Below are positions 18,522 to 28,532 of a stretch of 64,000 nucleotides of DNA, piece after piece (within the stretch, counting starts at the first letter, position 1; each line of letters begins with the position of its first letter). The position numbers and the translations under genes were made by a program. The stretch is from Amblyomma americanum (Eukaryota > Arthropoda > Arachnida > Ixodida > Ixodidae), in contig NC_135498.1 in the NCBI RefSeq assembly GCF_052857255.1, positions 112,779,223 to 112,843,222 on the forward strand, written 5' to 3'. The notes under the pieces are model-generated. The model searched no databases. It saw only the letters and a program-made list of their open reading frames with translations, and had not been told where the DNA came from.

Positions 18522-21170
18522 CTAACTGGGTGGACCGGTGCAACGCGGCTGCGCGCCAGATGTCTGGCCGCAACACGTGGCGCCTATTCCGCGCTCTCAT
18601 CGATCCAATACAAACACGCACGGAAACCCAACGCCACTTACATAGGGCATTGCACAACTTTACAGGAACGACAACACAGCTAGCGCACACGCTCAGGGAT
18701 CGATACCTTTGCACCACTAAGGACCCCCGGCAGGCGGCGTACTCGTATGCAGGCGAAGAGAACACGGAGCTGGACAAGCCGTTCCAGCTCTACGACCTCC
18801 GGGCGGCCTTAAGCAAGATGAAGCGGGGCACTGCAACTGGGCGCGAGAAGGTAACGGTCAAGCTTTTGGCCAACCTTCCCGACGCAGCCTACGCCACGCT
18901 CCTCAAATACATCAATAGCATTTGGGACGGAGAGACTCCTCTCCCTCTCGATTGGAAATCGGCTCTCGTGACCTTCATTCCGAAGGCCGGCAAACCTATC
19001 GATGTGGAGAACCTTCGCCCCATCTCTCTGACGTCTTGTGTCGGCAAGCTGATGGAGACGATGGTGCGTGACAGACTCTCCGATTATCTCGAAACACAGC
19101 ACATTTTCGCGGACACCATGTTCGGTTTTCGTCCTCACAAGTCAGCACAGGATATACTTCTGCAGCTCCACCACGACATTTTAGATCCTGTCGAATGTCC
19201 CCATAACGACAAGGTGGTCCTGGCCTTGGATCTTAAAGGCGCATTCGACAACGTCAAACATGCAGTAATCCTGGACCACCTCAGTAACACCAACTGTGGC
19301 CACAAGACATTCCATTACACAAGCCAATTTCTTACAGACCGTCAAGCCTATATACGCATACAAGATGCGGAACACGGGCCATACACCATCGGCTCGAGGG
19401 GAACACCTAAAGGAGCGGTCCTGTCTCCCCTGCTCTTCAATTTGGCAATGCTTCGCCTTCCCTCCAAATTGTCTTCTCTGCCCGGGATACATCACGCTCT
19501 TTATGCGGATGACATTACAATCTGGGCCACGCAAGGCAACCTGGGCCACATGGAGTCCTGCCTGCAAGCAGCAGCGACCCTAGTCGACGACTACGCGGCC
19601 TACTGCGGACTCCAGTGCGCCCCAGCTAAATCAGAATTTGTGCACTTACGTCCCTCCCCCCGGGACACAACTCCGCTTCGCATCAGTCTCCCCTCGGGAC
19701 CAATCCGGGAGGCCAAGGAGATCCGCGTCCTTGGCCTCTTCATACACCACCAACGCAGAGTCGACACCACCATAGCCAAACTTCGCACGGTGGGAGACCA
19801 GGTGGGCCGAATGGTCCGCCGGGTCTTAAACAAGCGGGGCGGATTACGAAGCAAGGATGCACTGCGGCTTGCCCATGCTTTCGTAACGAGTAGAATCCTC
19901 TACTCAACTCCCTACGTGCACCTGCGCAAACATGATGATGACCAACTGGAGGTCATCCTGCGGAAAGTCATCAAGCGGGCTTTCGATCTTCCGATCACCA
20001 CGTCCAACCAGAGGCTTCTGGCCTTGGGCGTGGTGAACACATTTCGGGAGCTTCGAGAGGCCCACTTATGCAACCAATACACGCGTCTTGCACAGACCAC
20101 GTCCAGTCGCCGCCTCTTGGACCGGTTACACATCAAACACGACTACCACATTGAGGAAAGGGAGAGAGTGCCAGAACCTTGGAGACGCGCCCTCCGGGTC
20201 CGACCCCTTCCCCGCAACATGTCCAGGGAAGACCATAGCGGTCGTCGCCAGGCGCGCGCGGAAGCGTTGGCGCGATATTATGGTAACCAAGAACATGTGT
20301 ATTACGTAGACGTTGCCGGCCCACACCACGGGGGGTGGTACACGGCCGCAGTCGTACACAACACAAACACAGTTAACGGGCTCACTTTCAAAGCCTACAG
20401 CGCAACACACGCGGAGGAGATTGCCATTGCTCTGGCTCTCACGAATCCCAAGTCAAAACACATCATCACCGACTCGCGAGGGGCCTGTCGGAACTACGAG
20501 TTGGGCTGGGCTCCTCCGCTTGCCTGGCGCATACTGGAATATAGCTGTCGATCTGAAGATCCAACTCCACGCAACCTGATTTGGGCCCCCGGTCACCAGG
20601 GCCTCCAGGGAAACGAACAGGCCGATCAGGCCGCCCGCGCACTCTCTCCCCGGGCTATCTCCCTGTCCTTGGAAGGGTACTCCCAATCAGACAATCTGGC
20701 CATTACATTCAAACAAATCACCGATTACTACAAGGAGGAGCACCGCCGCTACCCGGCCCCTTGTAAGGGTCTGGATCGCGCTGAGGAGCGCCTCCTCATC
20801 AAAATTCTCACTAACACTGTACTGTGCCCGGCGGTGCTTAAACACTTCAATACATCCTTTGATGGCACGTGCCAGTTCTGTGGGGAGGTGTCTGACACCT
20901 TCCACATGGTTTGGGCGTGTCAATCTAACCCATCTATCCCCCCCAACCCCAACCCCACCAGAGAGGACTGGGAGGCGGCCCTGCTCGGCTGTCAAGACCT
21001 GAAGAGCCAAAAGGCCTTGGTTCAACGGACGCGGGCGGCGTTGCTTGCCAATGGGGCCCCGGAATAGGGGCTCCACCTAGTACTGTGAGGGGAAAGGGCC
21101 AATAGGGTCCTGCCCCAATCACCTTTCTGTAAAAATTTAATTGCTTATAAATGTTTTTCACCACCACCAC
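18522..21170 (+). mobile_element. LINE-B, 5'-truncated with TSD
   Basis: A 2649-bp non-LTR retrotransposon flanked by CGTCCACGTA at 18512-18521 and again at 21171-21180, a 10-bp target duplication. It contains one uninterrupted 845-codon frame, a short 3' UTR and the tail TTTTTCACCACCACCAC. ORF1, the endonuclease and the 5' UTR are missing through 5' truncation. It inserted into the RNase H region of an older minus-strand LINE. The absence of stops or frameshifts indicates a fairly recent insertion. Confidence 0.92.
18530..21067 (+). CDS. Reverse transcriptase-RNase H polyprotein, partial
   Basis: This 845-codon frame encodes the RT/RNase H part of a LINE ORF2-type protein that would carry out target-primed reverse transcription. 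RT spans roughly residues 80-400: FIPKAGKPIDVENLRPIS (149-166), LDLKGAFDNVKHAVIL (block A, 233-248), GTPKGAVLSPLLFN (block B, Lys where Gln is usual, 291-304) and YADD (325-328). RNase H spans about 590-705: YYVDVA (Asp), HAEEIAIALAL (Glu), ITDSRGA (Asp) and WAPGHQGLQGNEQAD (His and last Asp). All four catalytic acids are present. A knuckle C-x2-C-x7-H-x4-C lies at 781-797. The frame is open from 18476 and begins at the truncation point with a GTG, so there is no authentic start. The natural N-terminal endonuclease is absent. Confidence 0.92.
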   Translation: MDRCNAAARQMSGRNTWRLFRALIDPIQTRTETQRHLHRALHNFTGTTTQLAHTLRDRYLCTTKDPRQAAYSYAGEENTELDKPFQLYDLRAALSKMKRGTATGREKVTVKLLANLPDAAYATLLKYINSIWDGETPLPLDWKSALVTFIPKAGKPIDVENLRPISLTSCVGKLMETMVRDRLSDYLETQHIFADTMFGFRPHKSAQDILLQLHHDILDPVECPHNDKVVLALDLKGAFDNVKHAVILDHLSNTNCGHKTFHYTSQFLTDRQAYIRIQDAEHGPYTIGSRGTPKGAVLSPLLFNLAMLRLPSKLSSLPGIHHALYADDITIWATQGNLGHMESCLQAAATLVDDYAAYCGLQCAPAKSEFVHLRPSPRDTTPLRISLPSGPIREAKEIRVLGLFIHHQRRVDTTIAKLRTVGDQVGRMVRRVLNKRGGLRSKDALRLAHAFVTSRILYSTPYVHLRKHDDDQLEVILRKVIKRAFDLPITTSNQRLLALGVVNTFRELREAHLCNQYTRLAQTTSSRRLLDRLHIKHDYHIEERERVPEPWRRALRVRPLPRNMSREDHSGRRQARAEALARYYGNQEHVYYVDVAGPHHGGWYTAAVVHNTNTVNGLTFKAYSATHAEEIAIALALTNPKSKHIITDSRGACRNYELGWAPPLAWRILEYSCRSEDPTPRNLIWAPGHQGLQGNEQADQAARALSPRAISLSLEGYSQSDNLAITFKQITDYYKEEHRRYPAPCKGLDRAEERLLIKILTNTVLCPAVLKHFNTSFDGTCQFCGEVSDTFHMVWACQSNPSIPPNPNPTREDWEAALLGCQDLKSQKALVQRTRAALLANGAPE

Positions 21171-21180
21171 CGTCCACGTA

Positions 21181-21320
21181 GAAGGATGTCGTGTCTGTGT
21201 TTGTAGTGATAGGTGTAACATTAAGCTCGAGCCTAGCGTCTTCGCCTGTGTAGCTCGGTGTTTATATTTCTGGGTAGTGGCCTGATGAGAAGCTAGCCCT
21301 GCATGTCAGGAGGAATAATT
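21181..21320 (-). mobile_element. Old LINE, part upstream of the LINE-B insertion
   Basis: Continuation of 18023-18521: the linker before RNase H (RPLPRN...RRRR) on minus with in-frame stops. The 5' limit is not clear. The stretch 21320-21590 shows no other feature. Confidence 0.6.
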
Positions 21321-21592
21321 TGATATTTCGGGGCAGCCGGGAGCGCATGCACACGAGCGGTAAGCTAACTCGGGTCTACCATGCAGAGAAACAGCTGTGC
21401 TTTCCAACACCCCTCTCCTACAACACCGCTCTCTTGATTATACCCTCTCATTATTGTACAGGTTGTCTCATACGTTCTTTTTCTCTACAAGGAAAGCATG
21501 ATTATGCATTCCCACCTGTTGCAAATCCTTCCTGTGCCAAATATGAAAGAATTGAAAATTGAAAATTTGTTTTGAGGAAAAAAGACACCTGC

Positions 21593-21895
21593 CGCCGCGG
21601 GTCAGTGGTTGATGCCCGTCTACTGTGCACCCGGGATAACTGGGTTCGAACCCGACCGCGGCGGCCGCGTTTCGGTGGAGGCGAAACGAGAAGGGCGCCC
21701 GTGTGCTGTGCGATGTCAGTCCACGTTCAAGGACCACAGGTGGTCGAATTTATCGGACCTCCACAACGGCAGCTCTTTCTTCCTTTCTTCTTTTCCTCCC
21801 TCCTTGATCCCTTTCCTTCCGGCGCGGTTCGGGTGTTCACCGATATGTGTGAGACAGTTACTGCGTCATTTCCTTTCCTCGCAAATAGCAATTAT
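21593..21895 (+). mobile_element. Ruka SINE, full length
   Basis: Complete head (CCGCCGCGGGTCAGTGG, B box GGGTTCGAACCCG), body and A/T tail. In copy A the equivalent Ruka is split by LINE-A between GCGATGTCAGT repeats; here that sequence (GCGATGTCAGTCC at about 21709) is single. Its tail meets a minus-strand Ruka. Confidence 0.88.
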
Positions 21896-22262
21896 ATTTA
21901 GCTTTTAGGGAAAGGAAAACGGCGCAGCATCTGTCTCATATATCGGCGGTCACCCGAACCTGACACCCGTAGAGGAAGGGATGAAGGAGGGTCAAAGGAG
22001 AAATGAAGAGGAGCCGTAATGGAGTAATAAATAATAATTGGTTTTTTTGGGGAAAGGAAATGGCGCAGTATCAGTCTCATATATCGTTGGACGCCTGAAC
22101 CGCGCCGTAAGGGAAGGGATAAGGGAGGGAGTGAAAGAAGAAAGGAAGAATTAGGTGCCGTAGTGGAGGGCTGCGGAATAATTTCGACCACCTGGGGATC
22201 TTTAACGTGCACTGACATCGCACAGCACACGGGCGGCAGAATAATTTCGTCCACCTGATGAT
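21896..22262 (-). mobile_element. Ruka split by a second Ruka
   Basis: The older minus-strand Ruka runs from 21896 to about 22027 (GGAGCCGTAATGGAG). It resumes at about 22239 with CAGAATAATTTCGTCCACCT, then breaks again at 22269 because of S2. The segment 22030-22238 is a second, better conserved Ruka on the same strand, truncated in CACACGGGCG. Copy A (8090-8299) shows the unbroken ancestor. Confidence 0.75.
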
Positions 22263-22269
22263 CTTTGTC

Positions 22270-22568
22270 TGTCTGTCTGTGATTGCCAAGAAGAAAGAAA
22301 AGGAAAGTGCACAGGCCTGCCCACTGGCTCAAGCCGAGCCACAATCGCTACAACGTGCAGATAGTAGGAGAGTTGAAAGATCGGATGGGGTAAAGACAGG
22401 ATAGTAAAGACGCGTGGTTTAAAGACAAACGCCGATCCCGGAGGCAGTGCAATACTGGGCCAACCGGTGGCGGAAGTGGAGCAACCTTCAAACTCTCCGC
22501 CACATTTCCAAAAATAAGTCCAATCGGGACCCGTAACAGATATTCTACGGGATCCGGGGAAGTACTAC
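22270..22568 (-). repeat. S2 repeat, monomer with TSD
   Basis: One S2 unit in minus orientation, flanked by CTTTGTC at 22263-22269 and 22569-22575. Copy A lacks it (GGGGATCTTTAACGTCAATTGC near 8246-8267), so insertion postdates the duplication. The remaining 5' part of the host Ruka follows at 22570-22617. On minus the unit begins GGTAGTACTTCCCCGGATCC and ends in a GACAGACAGACA tail. Confidence 0.8.
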
Positions 22569-22706
22569 CTTTGTCAGTTGACATCGCACAGCCCACGGGC
22601 GCCTTGTTGCGTTCCTTAGCGATCCCCAGTCGGTCGAAAGTATTCAGGAGTCCTCCATTTCCTTTGCGCAGAAACCAATTATTATTATTCTTATCAATAC
22701 TCATTT

Positions 22707-22915
22707 TCAAACACAAAAGGTGCCTGTATGCTGTACGATGTCTGTGCACGTTAAAGATTCCCAGGTGGTCGAAATTGTTATGCAGCGTCCGCTGCGGCAC
22801 TTCTTTCTTCTCTCACTGCCTACTTTATCCCCATACGATGCGGTTCAGGTATGCGCAAGAGATGTCAGACAGATACTGCGCCATTTACTTTCCTTTAAAA
22901 CAATTTTTTTTTCAT
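22707..22915 (+). mobile_element. Ruka SINE, 5'-truncated, copy B
   Basis: Partner of 8433-8632, starting at ACACAAAAGGTGCCTGTATG and ending in a T-rich stretch after CCATTTACTTTCCTTT. Both copies share the same 5' truncation. Confidence 0.75.
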
Positions 22916-22959
22916 TCGGGGAAGAAAAAGTCGGCCGCACATGCGCGCGAGACTTCTCG

Positions 22960-23337
22960 AACGTCTCGCGCTGCGGATTTGCAGCAGAAACGCCCATGGC
23001 AATGGCAACGAACGGATCTGGTGACGGCAAGAGCTCCTGGCGTTTAGGATTCAGTTCCCAGTTGACCTTCAATTGTGCAACAAGGCACAGATTGATGCTG
23101 GTGCACAACAGCAATTCGGCTGGGTTCAGCCGCGTCCTCAAGGCTGCAGACATCGTGAGGAGCTACCACCGCTGCATCACGGCGAGTTCCTGGAGCCTGG
23201 CGGCCATCAGGGGAGTCTCAAAGTTCATGCACCCGGCTCAGCGCCCGAGCTTCCAGCGCCTGAATCCCCCAAGAGGACGCACGGTGGCGGCGTCCCTTAC
23301 GCAGAAGGGGGAGCAGGAGCGGACGCAGGCCAATATG
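22960..23337 (+). pseudogene. FQRLN exon-like fragment, copy B
   Basis: The frame stays open over the whole segment (part of a 207-codon frame from 22720), with ATRHRLMLVHNSNSA, AADIVRSYHRCITASSW and RPSFQRLNPPRGRT. The donor-like junction is ATG|GTATGA, weaker than GTAAGA in copy A. The part before about 22960 is Ruka sequence and is not expected to belong to the ancestral exon. Confidence 0.5.
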
Positions 23338-23569
23338 GTATGAAACGAATCGTGCAGTCTATAACATGCTTCCTAGGTAAAGCTTCAAGTGATGCCAGGA
23401 ATTTTTCGGGAACTTGGAGTAACCTGAAGAAGGACGTACTGGCGGGCTAGTTGGTTCATAATGAAGAGAATGAGTCCTTACGTACCGTCTTGTTTGAGTA
23501 CCCGCTGTTACAGACCCAAACTGAAGCAGAGTATGGAGGGATGCCTCATTCTCATGGCCGTTGTTTCGA

Positions 23570-24519
23570 CTAAAGACCCTCCATGACGTTTTTTTTCCGA
23601 CCAGTTTAAGTACCGCCAACTTCCCCTCCCCCACGGCTCTTCCTTCTCACACAGCCTTCTGACTTCCGGTCTAGAACGGAAGCGCTGCCATTTTGTTTTT
23701 CGGTTCTCGGTGCGATGTTGTGCTTGGAGGCTGTGGCTGCGTTGCATCGCTGCTGTTTTCATCCATCGTCGTATTGCTGTTTTGGTGCTATTTTTTAAAC
23801 AGTGTCGGAAAAAGAGGCACATCGCGCTAGTGGTTTGTGTCCGCATACGATGATTACACTGTGGGAAGAGCGTCGAAATTTCTGAGCGTTCAAGCCACGA
23901 AGTTGACCGACGCCGAGGGACAGGGATCGAAGCCGCTGCTTGTTGATGCCGTGGGACGCTTTCGCACCTCGCAAACACCGGTGTTCTCGAATTATGTGCT
24001 TGCATCACAGATTTATATTCACTAGATCAACGTCTCAGCCAAACTTTCGTTCGCTTCTTGTCGTGCTTACCAAGGGGCACCGAAAAGAGCCTTTTGTCTT
24101 TTCCCGAGCGCGTCGAGCAGCCAAAGGCACAGCACACAGGCATGACCCGCGACGGATCACTACCCGACCCGCTAGGCAGGCAAGTAGTTCACTACTTTGC
24201 TAGAGCAAAAATAGAAGAGGCAATGGCTCGAGTCACAGCTCGGACCAAGCTTCCGCCAAGCGCAGAAAAAGTCGATTAGTCTTCTAGAAGCGGAGCAGCG
24301 TAGCAGCGTATCAGCGTGATGACACAAGATCGAACGTTGAAGTACGAACCGCCATTTGTTTTTCCTCCGCGCGAGCAGATACAAAATGGACGCCAACTTC
24401 CGGCAAAAAAACGAAAACCGGAACCGGAAAAGCCTTATGCGGATACGGAAAAAAGGCGGCGGCACACTTCAAAGCTTGGCGGTACTTAAAAAAGCGGTAG
24501 CGTCATGGAGGGGCTTTAG
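23570..24519. mobile_element. DNA transposon with TIRs, non-autonomous
   Basis: A 950-bp insertion absent from copy A. Ends are inverted repeats: CTAAAGACCCTCCATGACG (23570-23588) versus the complement of CGTCATGGAGGGGCTTTAG (24501-24519), one mismatch in 19. Inverted similarity extends inward to TTAAGTACCGCCAA on each side. It is flanked by TTTCGA at 23564-23569 and 24520-24525, single in copy A (9291-9296). No frame inside resembles a transposase, so it would depend on an enzyme from elsewhere. The inner ends carry further inverted pieces around CCATTTTGTTTTTCGG and CCGGAA. Confidence 0.85.
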
Positions 24520-24524
24520 TTTCG

Positions 24525-24570
24525 ACAACAGGACATGTCTTTGCGCACAGACAAAGACACGTCCTGTTGT
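24525..24570. repeat. Long hairpin, copy B
   Basis: ACAACAGGACATGTCTTTG (24525-24543) pairs with CAAAGACACGTCCTGTTGT (24552-24570); only one mismatch in 19. Same position as 9296-9341 in copy A. The TIR transposon inserted immediately beside it. Confidence 0.65.
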
Positions 24571-25027
24571 AGAACCATTCGCTGGCGGAATCAGTCTTTC
24601 TTGCCGACCCTTATTTTGTTCAGTCAAGGATTCCATCTTTTCTGCCCTCTTCCCACCGTAGATGTTTAAGATGGACTACGAATAACCTTGGCGCTGCCCT
24701 TACAGTAAACTTTGTTTAGTTCGAAAATTAACTAAATAGTGCTGTCTCATATGCACTCTGAATAAAAAAGTAAGGAGAAGATAGATGATGGGAGCTTAAT
24801 CAGGCGTATCCTCCCGTGGGCCACGCTAAAGACACGCTTTGTATGGACGCAAGCGCGGCTCCTACAATTGTCACCATGAAATGCCCCTCACATTATTTGC
24901 GGTAGCTTGTACAAAGCTGCAATGGTCACGCTATACCTGCATGTCCATTTCTGGTTGGTAAGATCTTGGATTTCTGCTTGAACTACGCATCTATTAGCGA
25001 AAATCAAAGACAAGACTTCGAACGCGA

Positions 25028-25330
25028 ACTAGACGCGGTGGCTCAGTACTTAGAGCGCTCTGCTACTGTTCCCGAGTACCCGGGTTCGAACCCTACCGCG
25101 GCGTTCGCGTTCGGATGGAGGAGAAACGCAAAAGGCGCCCGTGTGCTGTGCGATGTCAGTGCACGGTAAAGATCCCCCGGTAGTCGAAATTATTCCGGAG
25201 TTCTCCACTACGGCACTTCTCACTTCCTTACTACCTATACAGTGTCGTTTATCGCTTCCTTACGGGCAGTTCGCATGTCTACCTAGATATGTAAGGCAGT
25301 TGCCGCGCCATTTCCTTCCATCAAAAATCA
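25028..25330 (+). mobile_element. Ruka SINE, divergent, copy B
   Basis: Partner of 9802-10098. Head GACGCGGTGGCTCAGTACTT with B box GGGTTCGAACCCT. It shares the altered pyrimidine region with its partner, which shows a common origin before duplication. Confidence 0.85.
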
Positions 25331-25590
25331 GCTTTCATTTTTTTAACGCGTTCCTGCATAATGGGAAACGGAGCCTAACTTATTAGTATAAATACAAAAT
25401 CAAGCAGTCGGCCTCGGTGTGACTTTCAGTACGCAATACAAGACGTCGGAGGTCCCTAGTGACGAATATTGCACCCATAAATCTAGCTGCCAATTGTATT
25501 ATCGGGGCATGCAATAATGCATGTCTCGGCCACAAACATGAAGTGCCAAACTTGACGTATTCGCTCGAAGCACGTTGCGTTTCATACTTT

Positions 25591-25840
25591 ACCCGCCGTG
25601 GTGGCTCAGGGGTTAGGACGCTCGATCACTGAACCGGAGTACCCGGGTTCGAACTCGACCGCAGCTGCCGCGCTTTCGATGCGATAGAAACGCAGAAGGC
25701 GCCCGTGCGCTGTGCGAAGTCAGTGCACGCTAGATATCCCCAGGTGTTCTAAATTATACCGAAGCCCTCCACTATGGTACCTCTTCTTTTGCTTTTCTTT
25801 AACTGCCTCCGTTATCCCTTCCCTTACGGCCTCAAATACT
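25591..25840 (+). mobile_element. Ruka SINE, divergent, copy B
   Basis: Partner of 10351-10600: CCGCCGTGGTGGCTCAGGGG head, B box GGGTTCGAACTCG, and the same loss of similarity at CTTACGGCCTCAAATACTGA. The 550 bp that follow are duplicated DNA without a gene I can name. Confidence 0.8.
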
Positions 25841-26387
25841 GAGAGTCCATTGATACGGCCGCAATGGAGCTGACACTGCATGGTTTCATAGCTATCGCCG
25901 TAATCATAGTGTTGTATGCGTTAATTGGGATTGATTACATCGGCTTCCAAGAGAGTATATAAGGTTACTGTTTTTAGAAAATTTCAAGCGCCATAATTTT
26001 CCGCAACATAACATAGAAATGACGACCAATGTCTTTGAGAACCCATAACGCATATGGCAGCGTAGATAAGGGGATAGCTTATACATGTGATTCTGGTGAT
26101 TTCAGAAAGTGAGAAAAAAGATTGAGGTGGTAGAATACGAGGGCGTAATGGAAAATCGATCAGAATGCATTTCTCCACTAGTTGCTTCGTGCAAGGATAT
26201 GCATTTATTTTTACTTCACTTTTTTGCAATGAGGAGAACAAACAGCATAATGCCTAAAAATACGTTGTGCGGCACCATGGAGGCAGCGTACGCCCGTTAG
26301 CGGAAGGTCTCTAGCATATTCCATTGTCGATTATGATGATGACTGTGCATGGCCGCTTTAGCAAACTACCTGTCCAAACAATCCCTT

Positions 26388-27352
26388 CGCGACGAGCTCA
26401 ATGTAATGCCAAGTGTTTCTAAACGTAGCGGGCTACTCGGATTGAGGAAATTATTCCAGACCGCCAAATTAGCCCATACCTAGCACCTTTACAGGCGCCA
26501 TGTATGTTTTGAAAGCAGTACTTGAAGGTAAAGTAACTAGCGAGAACTTAGGAGCTGCTATCTGTTGTTGCTATGTAGCTTAGCCGGGCGTGTCATACTA
26601 ATTTTGTTACGCCACTACAATTTAGGAATAGCAGCAAATGTTAGCCTCCGCTGAGTATTTCGTGGACAGTCCCCGTTCTGTTTATTCTACCGTAGAGAGA
26701 AGTCTACACAAACGGACATTCTCACGCGAAAAGGCAACAAAATAGGTCGTAAAGAAATCCCTTCACTCCCTTGATCACTCCCTTGGTCATTGACGAGGTG
26801 CAGCCTCAAATCTTAGATCCTTCGCACTATTTATTGTACTATATATTCCAAATCTATTCTCATGTCCCAAACTTTCTGAATTTTTCGGGCCTTTCGCAGA
26901 GCTCTGTCAGCATCGAAAATATGTTTTCGAGAAGATAAAAATACATTCCTTATTTCACTTCACATTCTAAAAAAATTAACCGAAACTCTTTTAACAGCGT
27001 ATTGTGCGTTATGGTATATTTTATTGTATGGTATGGTATAGTATGGTACGGTGTGGTATGATGTGGTATGTGCGGTTTAATGGCCCACACCTGCACATGG
27101 ACCATGAGGGAAGCTGCAGTAAGAGGACTCCGTGTTAAATTTGATGACGTGAAGTTTTTCGACGTTCTCTCAGTTGACATCGCTAAGCACGTGGGCATGG
27201 CTTACGGCTAAAACAAACTTTGCATTTCGCTTTTGTCGAATTGAGGCCACTGCTGTCTGGATTCGATCTCGCGACCTTAGGCTTTAGAGCCGACGCTCAC
27301 TGTCACTAAGGGCCATCCCGTAAACTACTACTAGTCTCTTTTGAGGAGTTAC
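26388..27352. repeat. Copy B-specific 965-bp block
   Basis: Relative to copy A (11140-11150, CAATCTCTTC|TATCCTAG) this block interrupts the duplication cleanly. I see no terminal inverted repeat or direct repeat of more than a few bases at its edges. It includes a tRNA-headed SINE-like element (27000-27325) and otherwise AT-rich sequence without coding motifs. Confidence 0.55.
27000..27325 (-). mobile_element. tRNA-derived SINE-like element
   Basis: On minus: TTAGTGACAGTGAGCGTCGG near 27310 (A-box-like), then GGTCGCGAGATCGAATCC near 27275 (B-box-like). A body with GATGTCAACTGAGAGAACGT leads to a degenerate TACCA/CCATA repeat tail at 27010-27065. The spacing matches a Pol III type 2 promoter. 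It may be a distant Ruka relative, because the GATGTCA block is at a comparable distance from the head. Confidence 0.55.
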
Positions 27353-28119
27353 TATCCTAGCTAACGTGGGCTTTCTCAAGAATGTGATTGACACCGCCGT
27401 CTACTCCAGGCGGACGCCGGCCCCGCCTACCTTCTATTGGCCGCTCGCATTCCCTTCGCCTCGGGAAGAGCGACAACCGTAGAGGAACTGTGGCATAGAA
27501 TATACCTTGGCATGCATTTCCGATGAAGTGCAGGGCGTTACTATCGGATAGCATGTCCTAACCGAAAACCGCTGCATTGTTCCTACTGGTCAACGTGTGA
27601 TTAATCCAGTTTAATTCACGTGAATGTCAGATTTAAAGGAATACGTGGTCAGGGCAATAGGCCCCCACGACATTGCCTAGTATGTGGTCAATTGGCGAAC
27701 CTTGCGCCTGGATCGGAAGCACCTGAATTTAGGTGGCGAGGTGATAGAGGTTGCTGCCGCGGTGATATAGTTCTTATGTAATCCAATCTAAGGAAAAGGA
27801 GACGAATCTCTGGTTGAGTTTCCATAATCTTAATATTAATTTACCGATGCTTTCGTACGCATTAGGTAACAATGTCGGAGCATTTTTGGCCTATGACAAC
27901 CATGCGTCTCGTAAGTTGCGATACGTTTTCCTGCGTGCACATGTTTAATATAATTCATTTAGTGCGCAAGCGCTAAAACGTTAAAAAATTCGTCGCTTTG
28001 TCCTGGCAAACGATGAGCGTTTATGAAAGCTATAGGTGCTCGTCAGCAATTCTGCTTAAAGCTTATCGAGTGTTATTTTTTCCGATCGAGTGTTATTTTT
28101 TTTTACATCACCGTTTTAG

Positions 28120-28377
28120 CCGGCCTACTCCAGCGTCGGCGGCGTCAGCAGTTCCTACAGCAGTCCCACAATGGGCTCAGCGGACTCGGACCCGGAGGCG
28201 TTCGAAGGCGGAAGGCGCTTTATAGACAAGGCGCAACGCCCGGCCTCCCAGGTCCTGCAGCTCCGCGAGACCATACCGCTTCCGGAGGGCGGGCAGGCAG
28301 CAGCTCAGGAAGCGTTCCAAGGCGGCGTCGAAGAATGCCGGAATGGCAGCTTTGGAACGGGCGCTGTAGCTCCGTGA
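28120..28377 (+). pseudogene. GGRRF exon-like fragment, copy B
   Basis: Preceded by a T-rich tract and ACATCACCGTTTTAG, an acceptor-like site at the same position as in copy A. The frame reads PAYSSVGGVSSSYSSP, MGSADSDPEAFEGGRRFIDK, LRETIPLPEGGQAAAQEAF and stops at 28375-28377. It stays open about 130 bases longer than copy A. The minus strand is also open over much of it, a GC-content effect. Function unknown. Confidence 0.5.
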
Positions 28378-28532
28378 GCCGCCGCAAGGCAAGCCGGTAA
28401 GGGACAGGGCCTTGTTGCAGAACTGAATTAGTTCGTCCAGTATATTTTGTATGAAAGGCTCTCGACTCTTCACCTGCTGGAATATACTTAAGTGGAACAT
28501 TTTGTCCGGATTGTTGGTGAATTACTTCTGAC

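Noticed and set aside
18310..18777. 155-codon minus frame as an independent gene opposite the LINE-B ORF
   Set aside because: It runs across the junction between the old LINE and LINE-B; its recognisable part (AEGATIALAL) is the old LINE's RNase H, the rest is an antisense shadow of LINE-B.
18023..21170. Twin-priming inversion joining 18023-18521 to LINE-B
   Set aside because: The minus fragment carries RNase H rather than a more upstream region, continues beyond the other end at 21181, and LINE-B has its own complete target duplication. A nested insertion explains it better.
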